The position numbers and the translations under genes are program-made. The notes beneath the pieces are model-generated. The model did no database searches. It had not been told where the DNA came from and worked only from the letters and a program-made list of their open reading frames with translations. A stretch of 64,000 bases of DNA from Phycisphaerae bacterium. Its GTDB lineage: Bacteria > Planctomycetota > Phycisphaerae > Phycisphaerales > UBA1924. The stretch covers positions 450,863 to 514,862 of the forward strand of contig BJHL01000002.1 in assembly GCA_014192545.1 (NCBI GenBank), written 5' to 3'. Within the stretch, counting starts at the first letter, position 1. Every line of letters starts with the position of its first letter. Positions 27,533 to 37,400 of the stretch are shown in pieces.

Positions 27533-30490
27533 ATGAGCACCACCACCTCTCGCCCCGGATCGCTCGATGCAGTCAACGGCTCCACGCGCACGCACACCAG
27601 CGTGCTTGACGCCAGCGATACCTTCCACCATCGCCACCTCGGCCCCAGCGAAGCCGAAGTTGCCGAAATGCTCGAGTTCGTGGGATGCTCATCACTTGAA
27701 GACCTCACCGCGAAGACCGTCCCCGCCAACATCCGCAACCACCGCACGCTCAAACTCGAAGGCGTGCCTGAGCAAGGCTTGGGCGAAAGCGCCACCCTCG
27801 CCAAACTCGCTGGCTACGCCGCACAAAACAAAGTCTTCAAGTCCTACATCGGCTGCGGCTACTACGACACCATCACGCCGCCCGTCATCCTCCGCAACAT
27901 CATGGAGAACCCAGGCTGGTACACGCAGTACACGCCCTATCAAGCCGAAATCGCGCAAGGCCGGCTCGAAGCTCTCCTCAACTTCCAAACCATGGTCAGT
28001 GATCTCGTCGGCCTGCCCCTCGCCGGCGCAAGCCTGCTCGACGAAGGCACCGCCGCCGCCGAAGCCATGAGCATGTGCTACGCCCTCAGCGATCATGCTC
28101 GCCCTGAGTTCTTCATCGCCAACGATTGCCACCCGCAAACCATCGCCGTCGTCAAGACCCGCGCCGATGGCCTGAGCATCAAACTCATCATCGACGATCC
28201 CGCCAAGTTCGCGCCCACCGATCGCATGTGCGGCGCGCTCGTGCAATACCCCACCACCGACGGCCGCGTTGAGTGCTACGAAGCCTTCGCCGCCAAGGCC
28301 CACGCTGCCGGCGCACTGGTTGTTGCCGCTACCGACCTGCTCGCGATGACGCTCCTCAAGCCACCGGGCGAATGGGGCGCAGACGTCGCTGTCGGCTGCG
28401 CCCAGCGCTTTGGCGTCCCCATGGGCTTCGGCGGCCCGCACGCCGCCTTCATCGCCACCAAGGCCGAATTCGTCCGAAAAATGCCCGGCCGCATCATCGG
28501 CGTCAGCCGCGACATGCAAGGCAACCCCGCCCTGCGCATGGCCATCCAAACGCGCGAGCAACACATCCGCCGCGACAAAGCCACCAGCAACATCTGCACC
28601 GCACAAGCCTTGCTCGCCATCATGGCCGGCATGTACGCGTGCTACCACGGCCCCGAAGGCCTCCGGCGCATCGCCCTGCGTGTCCACACCTACGCCCAGT
28701 CCCTGCGCGCGGGCCTGCTCAAGCTCACCCAAGGCGTCAGCGACTCTGACTTCGTCTTCGACACCATCACCGTCACCCCCAAAGGCAAAACGCAGGCTCA
28801 AGTCCTTGACGCCTCCCGCGCCAAGTCCATGAATCTCCGCGCCCACGCCGACGGCAAGATCAGCATCAGCGTCGACGAAACCACCACGCGCGAAGACATC
28901 CAACACATCCTCGCCTGCTTCGGCGGCACTGCCAATGAAGACATCGACGGCCTCGCCAAAGCCTCGCAGCGCGACCTGCCCGCCAAGTTCGCCCGCCAAT
29001 CCGGCTACCTCACCCACCCCGTCTTCAACAGCTACCACAGCGAGCACGAAATGCTCCGCTACATCTTCAAGCTCATGGGCCGCGACCTCAGCCTCGCCCA
29101 CAGCATGATCCCCCTGGGCTCCTGCACCATGAAGCTCAACGCCACCAGCGAAATGATTCCCGTCACCTGGAAATCATTCGGCGGCCTGCACCCCTTCGCC
29201 CCGCGCGAGCAAACCAAGGGTTACGAACTCATGTTCCGCGACCTTGAAAAGTGGCTCTGCGATGTCACCGGCTTCGCCGCCATGAGCCTCCAGCCCAACG
29301 CCGGTGCTCAAGGTGAATACACAGGCCTCATGGTCATCCGCGCCTATCACCACGCACGCGGCGACACCAAGCGCACCGTCTGCCTCATTCCTGAGTCTGC
29401 CCACGGCACCAACCCCGCCAGTGCGGTAGTCGCAGGCATGGAAGTCGTGCCCGTCAACAACACGCCCACTGGCGACGTTGACATCGCCGACCTTGCAGCC
29501 AAAGCCGAGCAATACAAAGACACGCTCGCCGCGTGCATGGTCACCTACCCCAGCACCTACGGCGTCTTCGAAGAAGGCGTGAAGCAAATCTGCGAAATCA
29601 TCCACGCCAATGGTGGCCTCGTTTACATGGACGGCGCAAACATGAACGCACAGGTGGGCCTGTGCAGCCCCGGAGAAATCGGCGCCGACGTCTGCCACCT
29701 CAACCTCCACAAAACCTTCTGCATTCCCCACGGCGGCGGCGGCCCCGGCATGGGCCCCATCGGCGTCACCAAAGCCCTCGCACCATTCCTCCCCGGCCAC
29801 CCCGTCAGCTTCCCCGAAACGCTCAAAGCCCAAGGCGCTGGCGAACACGCCATCGGCCCCGTGAGCGCGGCTCCGTACGGCAGCCCCAGCATCCTCGTCA
29901 TCAGCTGGATGTACATCCACATGATGGGCGCCGCAGGCCTCAAGAAAGCCACGCAAGTCGCCATCTTGAACGCCAACTACATGGCCGCCCGCATGAAGGG
30001 CCACTACGAAGTCCTCTTCAAAGGCAAGCAAGGCATGTGCGCCCACGAGTACATCATCGACGTGCGTCCCTTCGACAAATCCGCCGGCATCAAAACCGAC
30101 GACATCGCCAAGCGCCTCATGGACTACGGCTACCACGCCCCAACGATGAGCTGGCCCGTCCCCGGCACGCTCATGATCGAACCCACCGAAAGCGAAAGCA
30201 AAGCCGAACTCGATCGCTTCAGCGATGCCATGATCGCCATCCGAGAAGAAATCCGCGCCATCGAAACCGGCACGATCAGCAAAACCGACAACCCCCTCAA
30301 GAACGCCCCCCACACCGTCCACGTCGTCACCAGCAACGACTGGAAACACCCCTACACCCGCGAACAAGCCGCCTTCCCCCTCGCGTACACGAAGGGCCAC
30401 AAATTCTGGCCCAGCGTCGGCCGCGTCGACAACCCCTTCGGCGACCGCAACCTGGTCTGCACCTGCCCGCCCATGAGTGCGTATGCGTGA
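27533..30490 (+). CDS. gcvP: glycine dehydrogenase (decarboxylating), P protein, single-chain form
   Basis: 985 residues. Both halves of the P protein are in one chain: the N-terminal half ([48 protein letters not shown]) and the C-terminal half with the PLP lysine K727 in [16 protein letters not shown]. It decarboxylates glycine and loads methylamine onto lipoyl GcvH. The gcvT and gcvH genes are not in the window, so the cleavage system is split on this chromosome. The ATG lacks a clear ribosome site, and I found no glycine riboswitch in the 230-base upstream gap. Confidence 0.96.
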   Translation: MSTTTSRPGSLDAVNGSTRTHTSVLDASDTFHHRHLGPSEAEVAEMLEFVGCSSLEDLTAKTVPANIRNHRTLKLEGVPEQGLGESATLAKLAGYAAQNKVFKSYIGCGYYDTITPPVILRNIMENPGWYTQYTPYQAEIAQGRLEALLNFQTMVSDLVGLPLAGASLLDEGTAAAEAMSMCYALSDHARPEFFIANDCHPQTIAVVKTRADGLSIKLIIDDPAKFAPTDRMCGALVQYPTTDGRVECYEAFAAKAHAAGALVVAATDLLAMTLLKPPGEWGADVAVGCAQRFGVPMGFGGPHAAFIATKAEFVRKMPGRIIGVSRDMQGNPALRMAIQTREQHIRRDKATSNICTAQALLAIMAGMYACYHGPEGLRRIALRVHTYAQSLRAGLLKLTQGVSDSDFVFDTITVTPKGKTQAQVLDASRAKSMNLRAHADGKISISVDETTTREDIQHILACFGGTANEDIDGLAKASQRDLPAKFARQSGYLTHPVFNSYHSEHEMLRYIFKLMGRDLSLAHSMIPLGSCTMKLNATSEMIPVTWKSFGGLHPFAPREQTKGYELMFRDLEKWLCDVTGFAAMSLQPNAGAQGEYTGLMVIRAYHHARGDTKRTVCLIPESAHGTNPASAVVAGMEVVPVNNTPTGDVDIADLAAKAEQYKDTLAACMVTYPSTYGVFEEGVKQICEIIHANGGLVYMDGANMNAQVGLCSPGEIGADVCHLNLHKTFCIPHGGGGPGMGPIGVTKALAPFLPGHPVSFPETLKAQGAGEHAIGPVSAAPYGSPSILVISWMYIHMMGAAGLKKATQVAILNANYMAARMKGHYEVLFKGKQGMCAHEYIIDVRPFDKSAGIKTDDIAKRLMDYGYHAPTMSWPVPGTLMIEPTESESKAELDRFSDAMIAIREEIRAIETGTISKTDNPLKNAPHTVHVVTSNDWKHPYTREQAAFPLAYTKGHKFWPSVGRVDNPFGDRNLVCTCPPMSAYA

Positions 30491-31035
30491 GTGCGCGACA
30501 CGAAGGACTAGGTCATCAAGACACCAGTTCGATGCAACGCACGGCTTGACCACCGCAGGAATTCCAATGTCTCAATTTCAAAGACGTTTCAAACAGAGCT
30601 CTGTCGCCGACAGTGTGAAAGAAAAGCCTTTGCGGTCGTTCAGCCCACGAATGACTTTGCCGTCATTCCGCCGCGCATGAGTACGCCCGAAGCAGTCGCA
30701 TCCTACTACAAGGACTTGATTCTTGATCCTCGCCATCGAGCGAACACCTATGCATCTGTGTGTCTCGAACTTCGTTCACCGCTCTTTTAATCCATGACTG
30801 TCGCACCACCCGCTCCGCACGCATTTACCGCGATCGCGCAGGATCTCACTCCTCTGGCAACGAATCAATAAACCCTCGCAACATCGCGGCGAACTCTTGA
30901 TAGTTTCATTCGGAAATTTACCTCAGCCGATCCTCCCACGGACCCATCGCCTCCGCCAGGTGCGGCTCCATCGCGGCGATGAGCGGCGAGGGAGGGGCTT
31001 TGGGGGTTGGGGGTGCTTGAAGCCGGGTTGATTTT
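30491..31035. other. intergenic region without a recognised gene
   Basis: 545 bases between convergent gcvP and hppA. A plus-strand frame from about 30560 to 30788 reads AFAVVQPTNDFAVIPP and MSTPEAVASYYKDLILDP before its stop, which looks somewhat protein-like but has no good start and no family I know; it may be a gene remnant. A G-rich run follows at 30990. The strand composition of the chromosome switches here (see findings). Confidence 0.5.
30990..31013 (+). other. G-quadruplex-type motif
   Basis: Four G-runs of 3, 4, 5 and 5 bases with loops A, CTTT and TT fit the G3+N1-7 rule. It lies 22 bases beyond the hppA stop codon, with the G-rich strand opposite the hppA mRNA. Confidence 0.6.
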
Positions 31036-33924
31036 TTACTTGCCGTCGGCGCGGATCATCATGCCGTAGAAGGAGCGGTAGACGAAGAACATGCTGATGA
31101 GGAAGAAGATGACCGAGAGGGCGATGGTGATGGGTGTGTGGACGAAGCCGGGTTCTTTCACGTGGATGGCGAGCTCGACGGCGAGCAGGCCGAACAGTGT
31201 GGTGAACTTGATGACCGGATTGAGGGCAACCGAGCTGGTGTCCTTGAAGGGATCGCCCACGGTGTCGCCCACGACGCACGCGGCGTGGAGGTCGCTGCCC
31301 TTGCCACGGCCGGTGCCCTTGAATTCGGGGTCGGTTTCGACGATCTTCTTGGCGTTGTCCCATGCGCCGCCGGCGTTGGCCATGAACATGGCTTGGTACA
31401 GGCCGAAGAGCGCGATGGAGATGAGGTAGCCGATGAAGAAGAAGGGCTCGAAGAAGGCGAAGGCGAGGGTGCCGAAGAAGACGCCCAGGAAGATGTTGAA
31501 CATGCCCTTCTGCGCGTATTCGGTGCAGATGGTCACGACCTTTTTTGAGTCTTCGACGCTGGCTTTGGTGTTGCCATCAAGCTTGATGTTGGCCTTGATG
31601 AATTCGACTGCGCGGTACGCACCGGTAGTAACAGCCTGCGTGCTTGCGCCCGTGAACCAGTAGATGACTGCGCCGCCGGTGATGAGGCCAAGCAGGAACG
31701 GTGCGTGGAGCAGGCTGAGCTTGTCGAGGTTGGTTTGCAGGCCGCCGGTGAGAACAACGATGATCGAGAAGATCATGGTGGTTGCGCCGACGACGGCGGT
31801 GCCGATGAGCACGGGCTTGGCGGTGGCTTTGAAGGTGTTGCCAGCCCCGTCGTTCTCTTCGAGGAACTCCTTGCCCTTTTCGAAGTCGGGCTTGAAGCCG
31901 AACTGCTGCTCGATTTCCTTCTCGATGCCGGGAATGGTTTCGATGGTTGAGAGTTCGTAGACGCTTTGGGCGTTGTCGGTCACGGGGCCGTAGCTGTCGA
32001 CGGCGATAGTGACCGGGCCCATGCTGAGGAAGCCGAAGGCCACGAGGCCGAAGGCGAAGACGGCGGGAGCCAGCATGATGCTGCCCAGGCCCAGCGTGCT
32101 GAAGGCGTACGCAAGGCCCATGAGCAGGATGATGGCCATGCCCAGCCAGTACGCGGAGAAGTTACCGGCGACAAGACCCGAGAGAATGTTGAGCGATGCG
32201 CCGCCTTGTTCGCTGCTCTTGACCACTTCGCGCACGTGCCGGCTGTTCACGCTGGTGAAGGCCTTCACGAGTTCGGGAATGATGGCCCCGGCGGCGGTGC
32301 CGCAGGAGATGATGCTGGCGAGAACCCACCAGGCGTTCTTGGCAAGGCCTGCGAGCAGTTCGTTGCCGGGGTAGTTGGCGACGACCGACTCCCACTTGCC
32401 TTCGCCCAGCATGAGCCAGCTTGCGGCGTAGGTGAGGATGACGGAGACAACCGACGTCAGCACGACCAGAACCGTGAGCGGGTGCTCAAAGTCCATCTTG
32501 TTGGCGGCGGCGTACTTGGCCTTGGCCATGGCTTCGTTGATGAAGTAGCTGAATGCGCTGGCGAGCACCATGATGATGCGCATGGCGAAGAGCCAAACCA
32601 GCAGCTTCACTTGGATCAACTGCGTGGTGGTTTGAGCCTTCGTCACGACAGCGCTGGCAGCGGTGACGGTTTCTGCATTGGTGGCGTCAACCTTCAGGGC
32701 GCTGAGCTTGGCCTTCTGCTCGGCATCGGTTGACTTGGCGAGACGCGTGTCAAGAGCGGGCAGGTAGCTGGGGTTGACGAGCTCGCCCTTGTCGTTCTTG
32801 CCGCCAACGTCCACGATGCTGGTGGCGTAGGCGTAAGAAACTTCGCGAACGCCTTGGCCGGGGTCGATATCGACCATCTTGGGAGCGAAGATGCTGGGCG
32901 TCACGGCGATCATCGTGAAGACGATGAGGGCAACGCCCGTCACGCCGTAGGTTTCGAAGCCGTCGGCAGAGGGACCGACGCTGTCGCCAGCGTTGTCACC
33001 CACGCAGTCGGCGATAACGCCGGGGTTACGAGCATCGTCTTCCTTGATCTTGAAAACGATCTTCATCAAGTCGCTGCCGATGTCGGCGATCTTGGTGAAA
33101 ATGCCGCCTGCGATACGCAGAGCAGCCGCGCCGAGTGACTCACCAATCGCGAAGCCGATGAGGCAGGCGCCGGCGAGGTGGGCAGGCAGAAGGAGCAGAA
33201 TGGCGAGCATGATGAACAGCTCAACGCTGATGAGCATCATGCCGATGGACATGCCGGCCTTGAGCGGAATGGCGTAGCAGGGGAAGGGCTTGCCTTTGAG
33301 GCTGGCGAAGGCGGCTCGGCTGTTGGCGAAGGTGTTGACGCGGATGCCGTACCACGCCACGGCGTAGGAGCCAAGCACGCCGATGATGGCGAAGAGGACG
33401 ATGATGGCAACGGTGCCGACGTCAAAGCCTGACTTGAACTGGCCGGTTGTAGTGTCGATGATCGGAGTTGGTGCAAAGACGCCGAAGTAGACGGCGGCGA
33501 TGGTGCCAATGAAGAGGAAGAGCTTGGCAAGGAACTTACCCTGCTGAATCATGTAGGCTTTGCAGGTGGTGTAGATGAGTTCGCTGACTTCAAGCATGCT
33601 CTTGTGGACGGGCATGTTCTTGAGCTGCGAGTAGATCATGAAGCCGAAGGCCAGCCCCGCGAGCGAAACCAAGAAACCGACCAGGAGCAGATCGTGCCCG
33701 CCCAGGCCGAAGAACTTGACCATGTTAAGGTCAGGAATGACCAAGTTGGCTTCGCCACCTGGCTTTTGGAAAACCGGGACGTCGGCGCCTTGCACGCCTG
33801 CGGCGAGCGAAGTCGTTGCGGTGAGAGCCAGAGCGAGCACGCTGGCGAGCCCCGTCAGGAGGCCACCCTTCGTGTGTCCGGCACATTGTTTGATTCTGTC
33901 GAGAGTGAAAGCGGTTGGTCGCAC
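31036..33924 (-). CDS. hppA: membrane-bound proton-translocating pyrophosphatase
   Basis: 962 residues from GTG 33924; AGGAGG stands seven bases upstream and decides the start. The first about 35 residues look like a cleavable or extra helix (GGLLTGLASVLALALTATTSLAAG). About 15 membrane helices follow. Pyrophosphate-binding signatures are present in divergent form: EDDARNPGVIADCVGDNAGDSVG and GKGSDLHAACVVGDTVGDPFKDTS. The motif that decides potassium need reads GNTFKATAKP, with K699 in the position occupied by alanine in potassium-dependent enzymes, so it should be potassium-independent. A loop just before it is longer than usual. It couples PPi hydrolysis to proton (or sodium) export. Confidence 0.93.
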   Translation of the reverse strand: MRPTAFTLDRIKQCAGHTKGGLLTGLASVLALALTATTSLAAGVQGADVPVFQKPGGEANLVIPDLNMVKFFGLGGHDLLLVGFLVSLAGLAFGFMIYSQLKNMPVHKSMLEVSELIYTTCKAYMIQQGKFLAKLFLFIGTIAAVYFGVFAPTPIIDTTTGQFKSGFDVGTVAIIVLFAIIGVLGSYAVAWYGIRVNTFANSRAAFASLKGKPFPCYAIPLKAGMSIGMMLISVELFIMLAILLLLPAHLAGACLIGFAIGESLGAAALRIAGGIFTKIADIGSDLMKIVFKIKEDDARNPGVIADCVGDNAGDSVGPSADGFETYGVTGVALIVFTMIAVTPSIFAPKMVDIDPGQGVREVSYAYATSIVDVGGKNDKGELVNPSYLPALDTRLAKSTDAEQKAKLSALKVDATNAETVTAASAVVTKAQTTTQLIQVKLLVWLFAMRIIMVLASAFSYFINEAMAKAKYAAANKMDFEHPLTVLVVLTSVVSVILTYAASWLMLGEGKWESVVANYPGNELLAGLAKNAWWVLASIISCGTAAGAIIPELVKAFTSVNSRHVREVVKSSEQGGASLNILSGLVAGNFSAYWLGMAIILLMGLAYAFSTLGLGSIMLAPAVFAFGLVAFGFLSMGPVTIAVDSYGPVTDNAQSVYELSTIETIPGIEKEIEQQFGFKPDFEKGKEFLEENDGAGNTFKATAKPVLIGTAVVGATTMIFSIIVVLTGGLQTNLDKLSLLHAPFLLGLITGGAVIYWFTGASTQAVTTGAYRAVEFIKANIKLDGNTKASVEDSKKVVTICTEYAQKGMFNIFLGVFFGTLAFAFFEPFFFIGYLISIALFGLYQAMFMANAGGAWDNAKKIVETDPEFKGTGRGKGSDLHAACVVGDTVGDPFKDTSSVALNPVIKFTTLFGLLAVELAIHVKEPGFVHTPITIALSVIFFLISMFFVYRSFYGMMIRADGK

Positions 33925-33940
33925 GCGACTGCCTCCTGAT

Positions 33941-33996
33941 GTCGAGAACCTGATTTCGAGAACTTGATTTCGAGAACTGGATGTTGAAAACCCTGG
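33941..33996. repeat. 14-base tandem repeat in the hppA leader
   Basis: Four successive 14-base units, GTCGAGAACCTGAT, TTCGAGAACTTGAT, TTCGAGAACTGGAT and a decayed GTTGAAAACCCTGG, end 17 bases before the hppA start codon and would be transcribed in its 5' leader. Confidence 0.8.
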
Positions 33997-34227
33997 CAGT
34001 GGCAACGCCACTCTCCAAACGCCAGGCTTCAACCAACCGGGACCATCTGCACACATCGCCAGCCCCGGCGAGAAAGGTCCCTAGGGTGTGCCTGCTCAAG
34101 CCATTCGTCAAGGTGGCGTGAAGGCACAATCTAGGAAGACGAGGGGCGATAAATCGGCGTTCGTGCGGACTTGGCATGAACTGCGCGGTCGGGCACCCCG
34201 ACTGGCGCCCCGAATGAAAATCCTATG

Positions 34228-34259
34228 AAAAACAAGGCGAGCCGAAGAGGCTCGCCTTG
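34228..34259 (-). terminator. Rho-independent terminator of the bS21 gene
   Basis: On the minus strand an 11-base stem (CAAGGCGAGCC / GGCTCGCCTTG) with loop TCTTC is followed by five T. It lies 21 bases past the rpsU stop codon. Confidence 0.88.
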
Positions 34260-34279
34260 CGGTGAGTCATGAAGCAGAA

Positions 34280-34585
34280 TCAGTCGCGACCGCCGCCGCC
34301 ACCGTAACCACCAGGGCCGCCCGGGCCACCCTTGCCCGCGCCAGCCTTGGCACCCTTCGCGCCCTTGAGACCCTTGAGGGGGCCCTTGGGAACGAACGTG
34401 CCGTCTTCCTTCATGCGGCGAGAAACGCTCTTGCGAGCTGCGCGACGCATGCGCTCGGAAGGCTTCTCGAAGAACTCCTTGCGCTTGACGTCCTTGGTGA
34501 GGCCTTCCTTCTCGCACAGCTTCTTGAAGCGGCGAACCAAGCCTTCGACACTTTCGCCACTGCGGGCTTTGACCCGAATCGACAT
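34280..34585 (-). CDS. rpsU: 30S ribosomal protein bS21 with glycine-rich tail
   Basis: 101 residues from ATG 34585 (MSIRVKARSGESVEGLVRRF); GAGGTG lies just upstream. The core (residues 1-65) has the bS21 pattern RRFKKLCEKEGLTKDVKRKEFFEKPSERMRR. The last 36 residues are a lysine-then-glycine-rich extension (KGLKGAKGAKAGAGKGG, then GGPGGYGGGGG) that ordinary bS21 proteins of about 65-70 residues lack. bS21 sits near the anti-Shine-Dalgarno region of the 30S subunit. A strong terminator follows, so it is a single-gene unit. Confidence 0.92.
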   Translation of the reverse strand: MSIRVKARSGESVEGLVRRFKKLCEKEGLTKDVKRKEFFEKPSERMRRAARKSVSRRMKEDGTFVPKGPLKGLKGAKGAKAGAGKGGPGGPGGYGGGGGRD

Positions 34586-34759
34586 AGACACCTCATACGT
34601 GTTTCGATAGAACAGCCGCCGGGCTCACGCTCGGACGGGCCTGTAGTAAAGGCTTGGTCCGGGCGAGATTCAAGCCGAAAATAAACTAGGGGCACGCTTC
34701 TTGTTCGGTTTGGTTGGCGAATGCTTGGATATGCGGCTTGATTGGGCAAAGTGTCTGTC

Positions 34760-35566
34760 ATGATTGTTTTGGACGTTGCCAATATTCTGCACGTGCTGAC
34801 CCGGGGGAAAACGCCCGGCGATAGCGACGTGCTGGAACTGGTCGGCTGGCTGACAAGCAGCAGATACAGCAAGCAGGAACTGACGCTGGTGTGCGATGGC
34901 AACCCCATGCGGGCCAGTGGGTTGCGCGATAGCGTGGTGGCGGCGTTGGCGTCGTCGGGCAATACCCGGCAACTGCTCTACTCGGGGCCTGACCAGCAGG
35001 CGGATGATGTGGTGGAGCAGCTCTTAGCGGCGGCAACGGCACCCACTGGCGTACTGGTGGTGTCGAGTGATCGGCGGCTGCGGGAGGCGGCTCGGCGGGT
35101 GGGGGCGAAAAGTCTGCGAAGTGAAGAGTTTGCTGAACATCTGCATGATGATGCTCGTCGGCGGGCGTTTGTCGTGCCCGACGAGCGCGGGAGTGACCAC
35201 ATCTCGGCGAAGGCCTGGGCGGCGTACTTCGGGATTGACTTGGCGACTGGATTGCAGGCGCGCGGGCCGGTTGGCAGGTCGCCGCTGGCGGAGCGGCCGG
35301 GTGCTTCGCTTGGAAAACCCAAGTCCAAGCGTGGGGCACGCAAGCAAGTGCAAACTGATGATGAAGAGACTGGAGCAACGCCGATTGATTGCCAGTCGGC
35401 GTCGCTCGCGTCATTGTCATCACTGCATGATGGCGTTCGCAGTTTGAGTGAGTTGCATCCTTCAGATTTGGACATGGAACTATGGCTCAAGCAATTTCCG
35501 GCGGAGAGTTCGGGCAAGGCAAACGCGCCAAAGGGGCGAGCCACATCGCGCGGCAAGCGGCGGTAG
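34760..35566 (+). CDS. YacP-like NYN-domain protein, putative RNA endonuclease
   Basis: 268 residues from ATG 34760 (MIVLDVANILHVL); in-frame TTG 34742 and GTG 34751 are alternatives. The NYN/PIN-like fold is seen in VLDVANIL, LTLVCDGNP, GPDQQADDVVEQLLAAA and VLVVSSDRRLREAARRVGAK, the acidic residues matching YacP/Rae1 nucleases. The C-terminal 100 residues are a low-complexity basic tail, ending KGRATSRGKRR. Family members cut mRNA on ribosomes in Bacillus; its role here is inferred only from the fold. The next gene starts inside its 3' end. Confidence 0.75.
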   Translation: MIVLDVANILHVLTRGKTPGDSDVLELVGWLTSSRYSKQELTLVCDGNPMRASGLRDSVVAALASSGNTRQLLYSGPDQQADDVVEQLLAAATAPTGVLVVSSDRRLREAARRVGAKSLRSEEFAEHLHDDARRRAFVVPDERGSDHISAKAWAAYFGIDLATGLQARGPVGRSPLAERPGASLGKPKSKRGARKQVQTDDEETGATPIDCQSASLASLSSLHDGVRSLSELHPSDLDMELWLKQFPAESSGKANAPKGRATSRGKRR

Positions 35567-35952
35567 CGACGTTGCTCGCTGCAAGCGCAATGCTGACTGC
35601 GTGCGCGAGCAAGCCGCTTGCGCTGCCGCAGGGACGCAGCATGGTGATGGCGACGTATTCCGTGGGCGAACTGACGGCGACGTTGCCTGAACAGGCCCGC
35701 GTGCAAGCGGTCATGGCGGCGGCGGATCAAACGTTCGCCGCGCGGGCGTACAGCGTGGCGAGCCGCGAAGAGACTGAGGAGATGGGAAAGATTGTGGCAA
35801 GGCCGCCACGAAGCAGCGGGTTTCCGCGGGTGATTGTGACTGCACAACGCGCGGCGAGCGGCACGCGGGTGACGGTTGAGCATTCGCCGTGGGGAGATGA
35901 GGCGAGTTGCCGGAGTACGCTCGATGGGATTCTGGAGAGGTTGGGGTTGTGA
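35482..35952 (+). CDS. putative lipoprotein, overlaps the YacP-like gene
   Basis: 156 residues from ATG 35482, overlapping the preceding gene by 85 bases in another frame. A basic lead is followed by a signal helix and lipobox AMLTAC with the acylated cysteine at C41. The mature part (STRTLDGILERLGL-type C-terminus, EEMGKIVARPP, VIVTAQRAASGTRVTVE) resembles small DUF3568-like lipoproteins, but I am not sure of a family. A later start is unlikely because the signal peptide begins only about 20 residues in. Confidence 0.55.
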   Translation: MAQAISGGEFGQGKRAKGASHIARQAAVATLLAASAMLTACASKPLALPQGRSMVMATYSVGELTATLPEQARVQAVMAAADQTFAARAYSVASREETEEMGKIVARPPRSSGFPRVIVTAQRAASGTRVTVEHSPWGDEASCRSTLDGILERLGL

Positions 35953-36027
35953 GGAACAGGCACTAGGGATTGGGCACTGGGCATCAGTGAAAACCGAACC
36001 AGCCGGAGAAGTCTCGCATCGGGGGCT

Positions 36028-37230
36028 TCAAAACGCAAACCCGAGCACCGCGAAGTAGTCCAGCACGCTCGCGCGGTCGGTGGGTGCGTCGCTGTCGAAG
36101 CGGTATTCGGTGCCCAGACGCAGGTTCATTTTGAGTTCGGGGTCGATCACGAGGTTGAAGCCGGCTCGTGAGATAGTGCGGTAGTCGCCCCAGGTTTTGC
36201 TATCAGGGAAGTATTCGGAGTTGGCGTAGGCAGTCCACTTATCGTTGATTTTGTAATCAACGCTGAAGGCGGCGATGCCGACTTCGGGGATGATGGCGTT
36301 GTCGCCGTTGATTTCGCGAGCGAGGCCGGCGCCTAGGCGACCGACGACGTTCCACTTGTCGTTTTTCTCGAAGACATAGCCCAAGCCGCCGGCGGCGGAG
36401 ACTCGGCCGTCCCAGCGTTGGCGGTTATCCCACTCCATGCGAGCACTGGCCCACATGCTCCATTTGCCGCCAGCGATTTTCCAGTCGTTGCGGGCAGAGA
36501 ATTCGCTGCGGTCTTGGGTGGTGCCGAAGTTGTTCTCGCCGCGGACGTAGACAATGGTGGCGACGGTGTTTTGCAGGAGCGTTGCGCGCGTGAGGTTCAC
36601 GTACGCGCGGTAGTTTTGCGAGTCGATGGGGCCGGTAGTGCCGTTGACGCCTAGCTCGATCTGACGCTTCCAGCCATCCCAGAAGGACTTTTCGTCATCG
36701 GCAAGCAACGCCTCGATGGGGTTGGTGGGAGCGACGGGCTGCTTGGGTTCGAGCTTGACCTGCGCGGCGTGTGGGTCGGGCCCTGGAGCGGGCTTTGGGG
36801 CAGGTTTGGATTCTGGTTTCGGTTCTGGTTTTGATTCTGGCTTGGGGGCAGGTGCCTCAGCGGCGGACGGCGGCGAGGGCAATTTGTCGAGCGTGGGCTC
36901 GCTGGTTGAGATGCCAACGCGGGGGATTCGCACGAGGCCCAAGACGGGATGGATGATGGTGATGGCGTCGTTATCGATGGTCTTGACGACGCCGCGCATG
37001 GTCTCGCCGCTGGTGAGCGTGAGGGTGATGGTTGGGCCAGATTGATCGGGAATGCTGGGCTTGGCGGGTGGCGGCGCGATGGCTGCGGGGGCGGGCTGCT
37101 GCACGGGGGCAGACGCCAGAGGCGGCGGAACGAGCTGGGCAGAAGCGACGCATGGCACAAGCGCGGGGATACTCAGTAGGCCGGCGCGAAGCGTAAGGGT
37201 GAGTGCCGAAAGCGAGCTGCCAGTCCGCAT
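36028..37230 (-). CDS. DUF481 outer-membrane beta-barrel protein with Pro-rich linker
   Basis: 400 residues from ATG 37230, with AGGAGG five bases upstream. Signal peptide at residues 1-31 (PCVASAQ). A small beta domain (TITLTLTSGETMRGVVKTIDND) precedes a linker of repeated PKPESKPEPKPESKPAPKP units at about 125-150. The C-terminal 220 residues alternate aromatic beta strands (NYRAYVNLTRATLLQNTV, RMEWDNRQRWDGRV, TAYANSEYFPDSKTW) and end in phenylalanine (FAVLGFAF), as DUF481 barrels do. Probably an outer-membrane protein; role unknown. Confidence 0.82.
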   Translation of the reverse strand: MRTGSSLSALTLTLRAGLLSIPALVPCVASAQLVPPPLASAPVQQPAPAAIAPPPAKPSIPDQSGPTITLTLTSGETMRGVVKTIDNDAITIIHPVLGLVRIPRVGISTSEPTLDKLPSPPSAAEAPAPKPESKPEPKPESKPAPKPAPGPDPHAAQVKLEPKQPVAPTNPIEALLADDEKSFWDGWKRQIELGVNGTTGPIDSQNYRAYVNLTRATLLQNTVATIVYVRGENNFGTTQDRSEFSARNDWKIAGGKWSMWASARMEWDNRQRWDGRVSAAGGLGYVFEKNDKWNVVGRLGAGLAREINGDNAIIPEVGIAAFSVDYKINDKWTAYANSEYFPDSKTWGDYRTISRAGFNLVIDPELKMNLRLGTEYRFDSDAPTDRASVLDYFAVLGFAF

Positions 37231-37400
37231 GTGTGCCTCCTATCGCGAGCGGTGATGCTGTGATCGCGGTGAGGGTCTGCCGAGGAAAGTGAGTGCGAGT
37301 CCAAACGGATGCCAAAGCGACCGATGAAGTACATGCTATCGACAATTTCGCGGGACGCCAGCCGAAGTTTCGGAAAATGAAAAAAGAAAATGTTGACGTG

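Noticed and set aside
27692..29101. Long minus-strand open frame (469 codons) inside gcvP, with others at 29174-30553, 16961-18634 and 22802-24037.
   Set aside because: All lie opposite well-supported genes and give low-complexity translations without ribosome sites.
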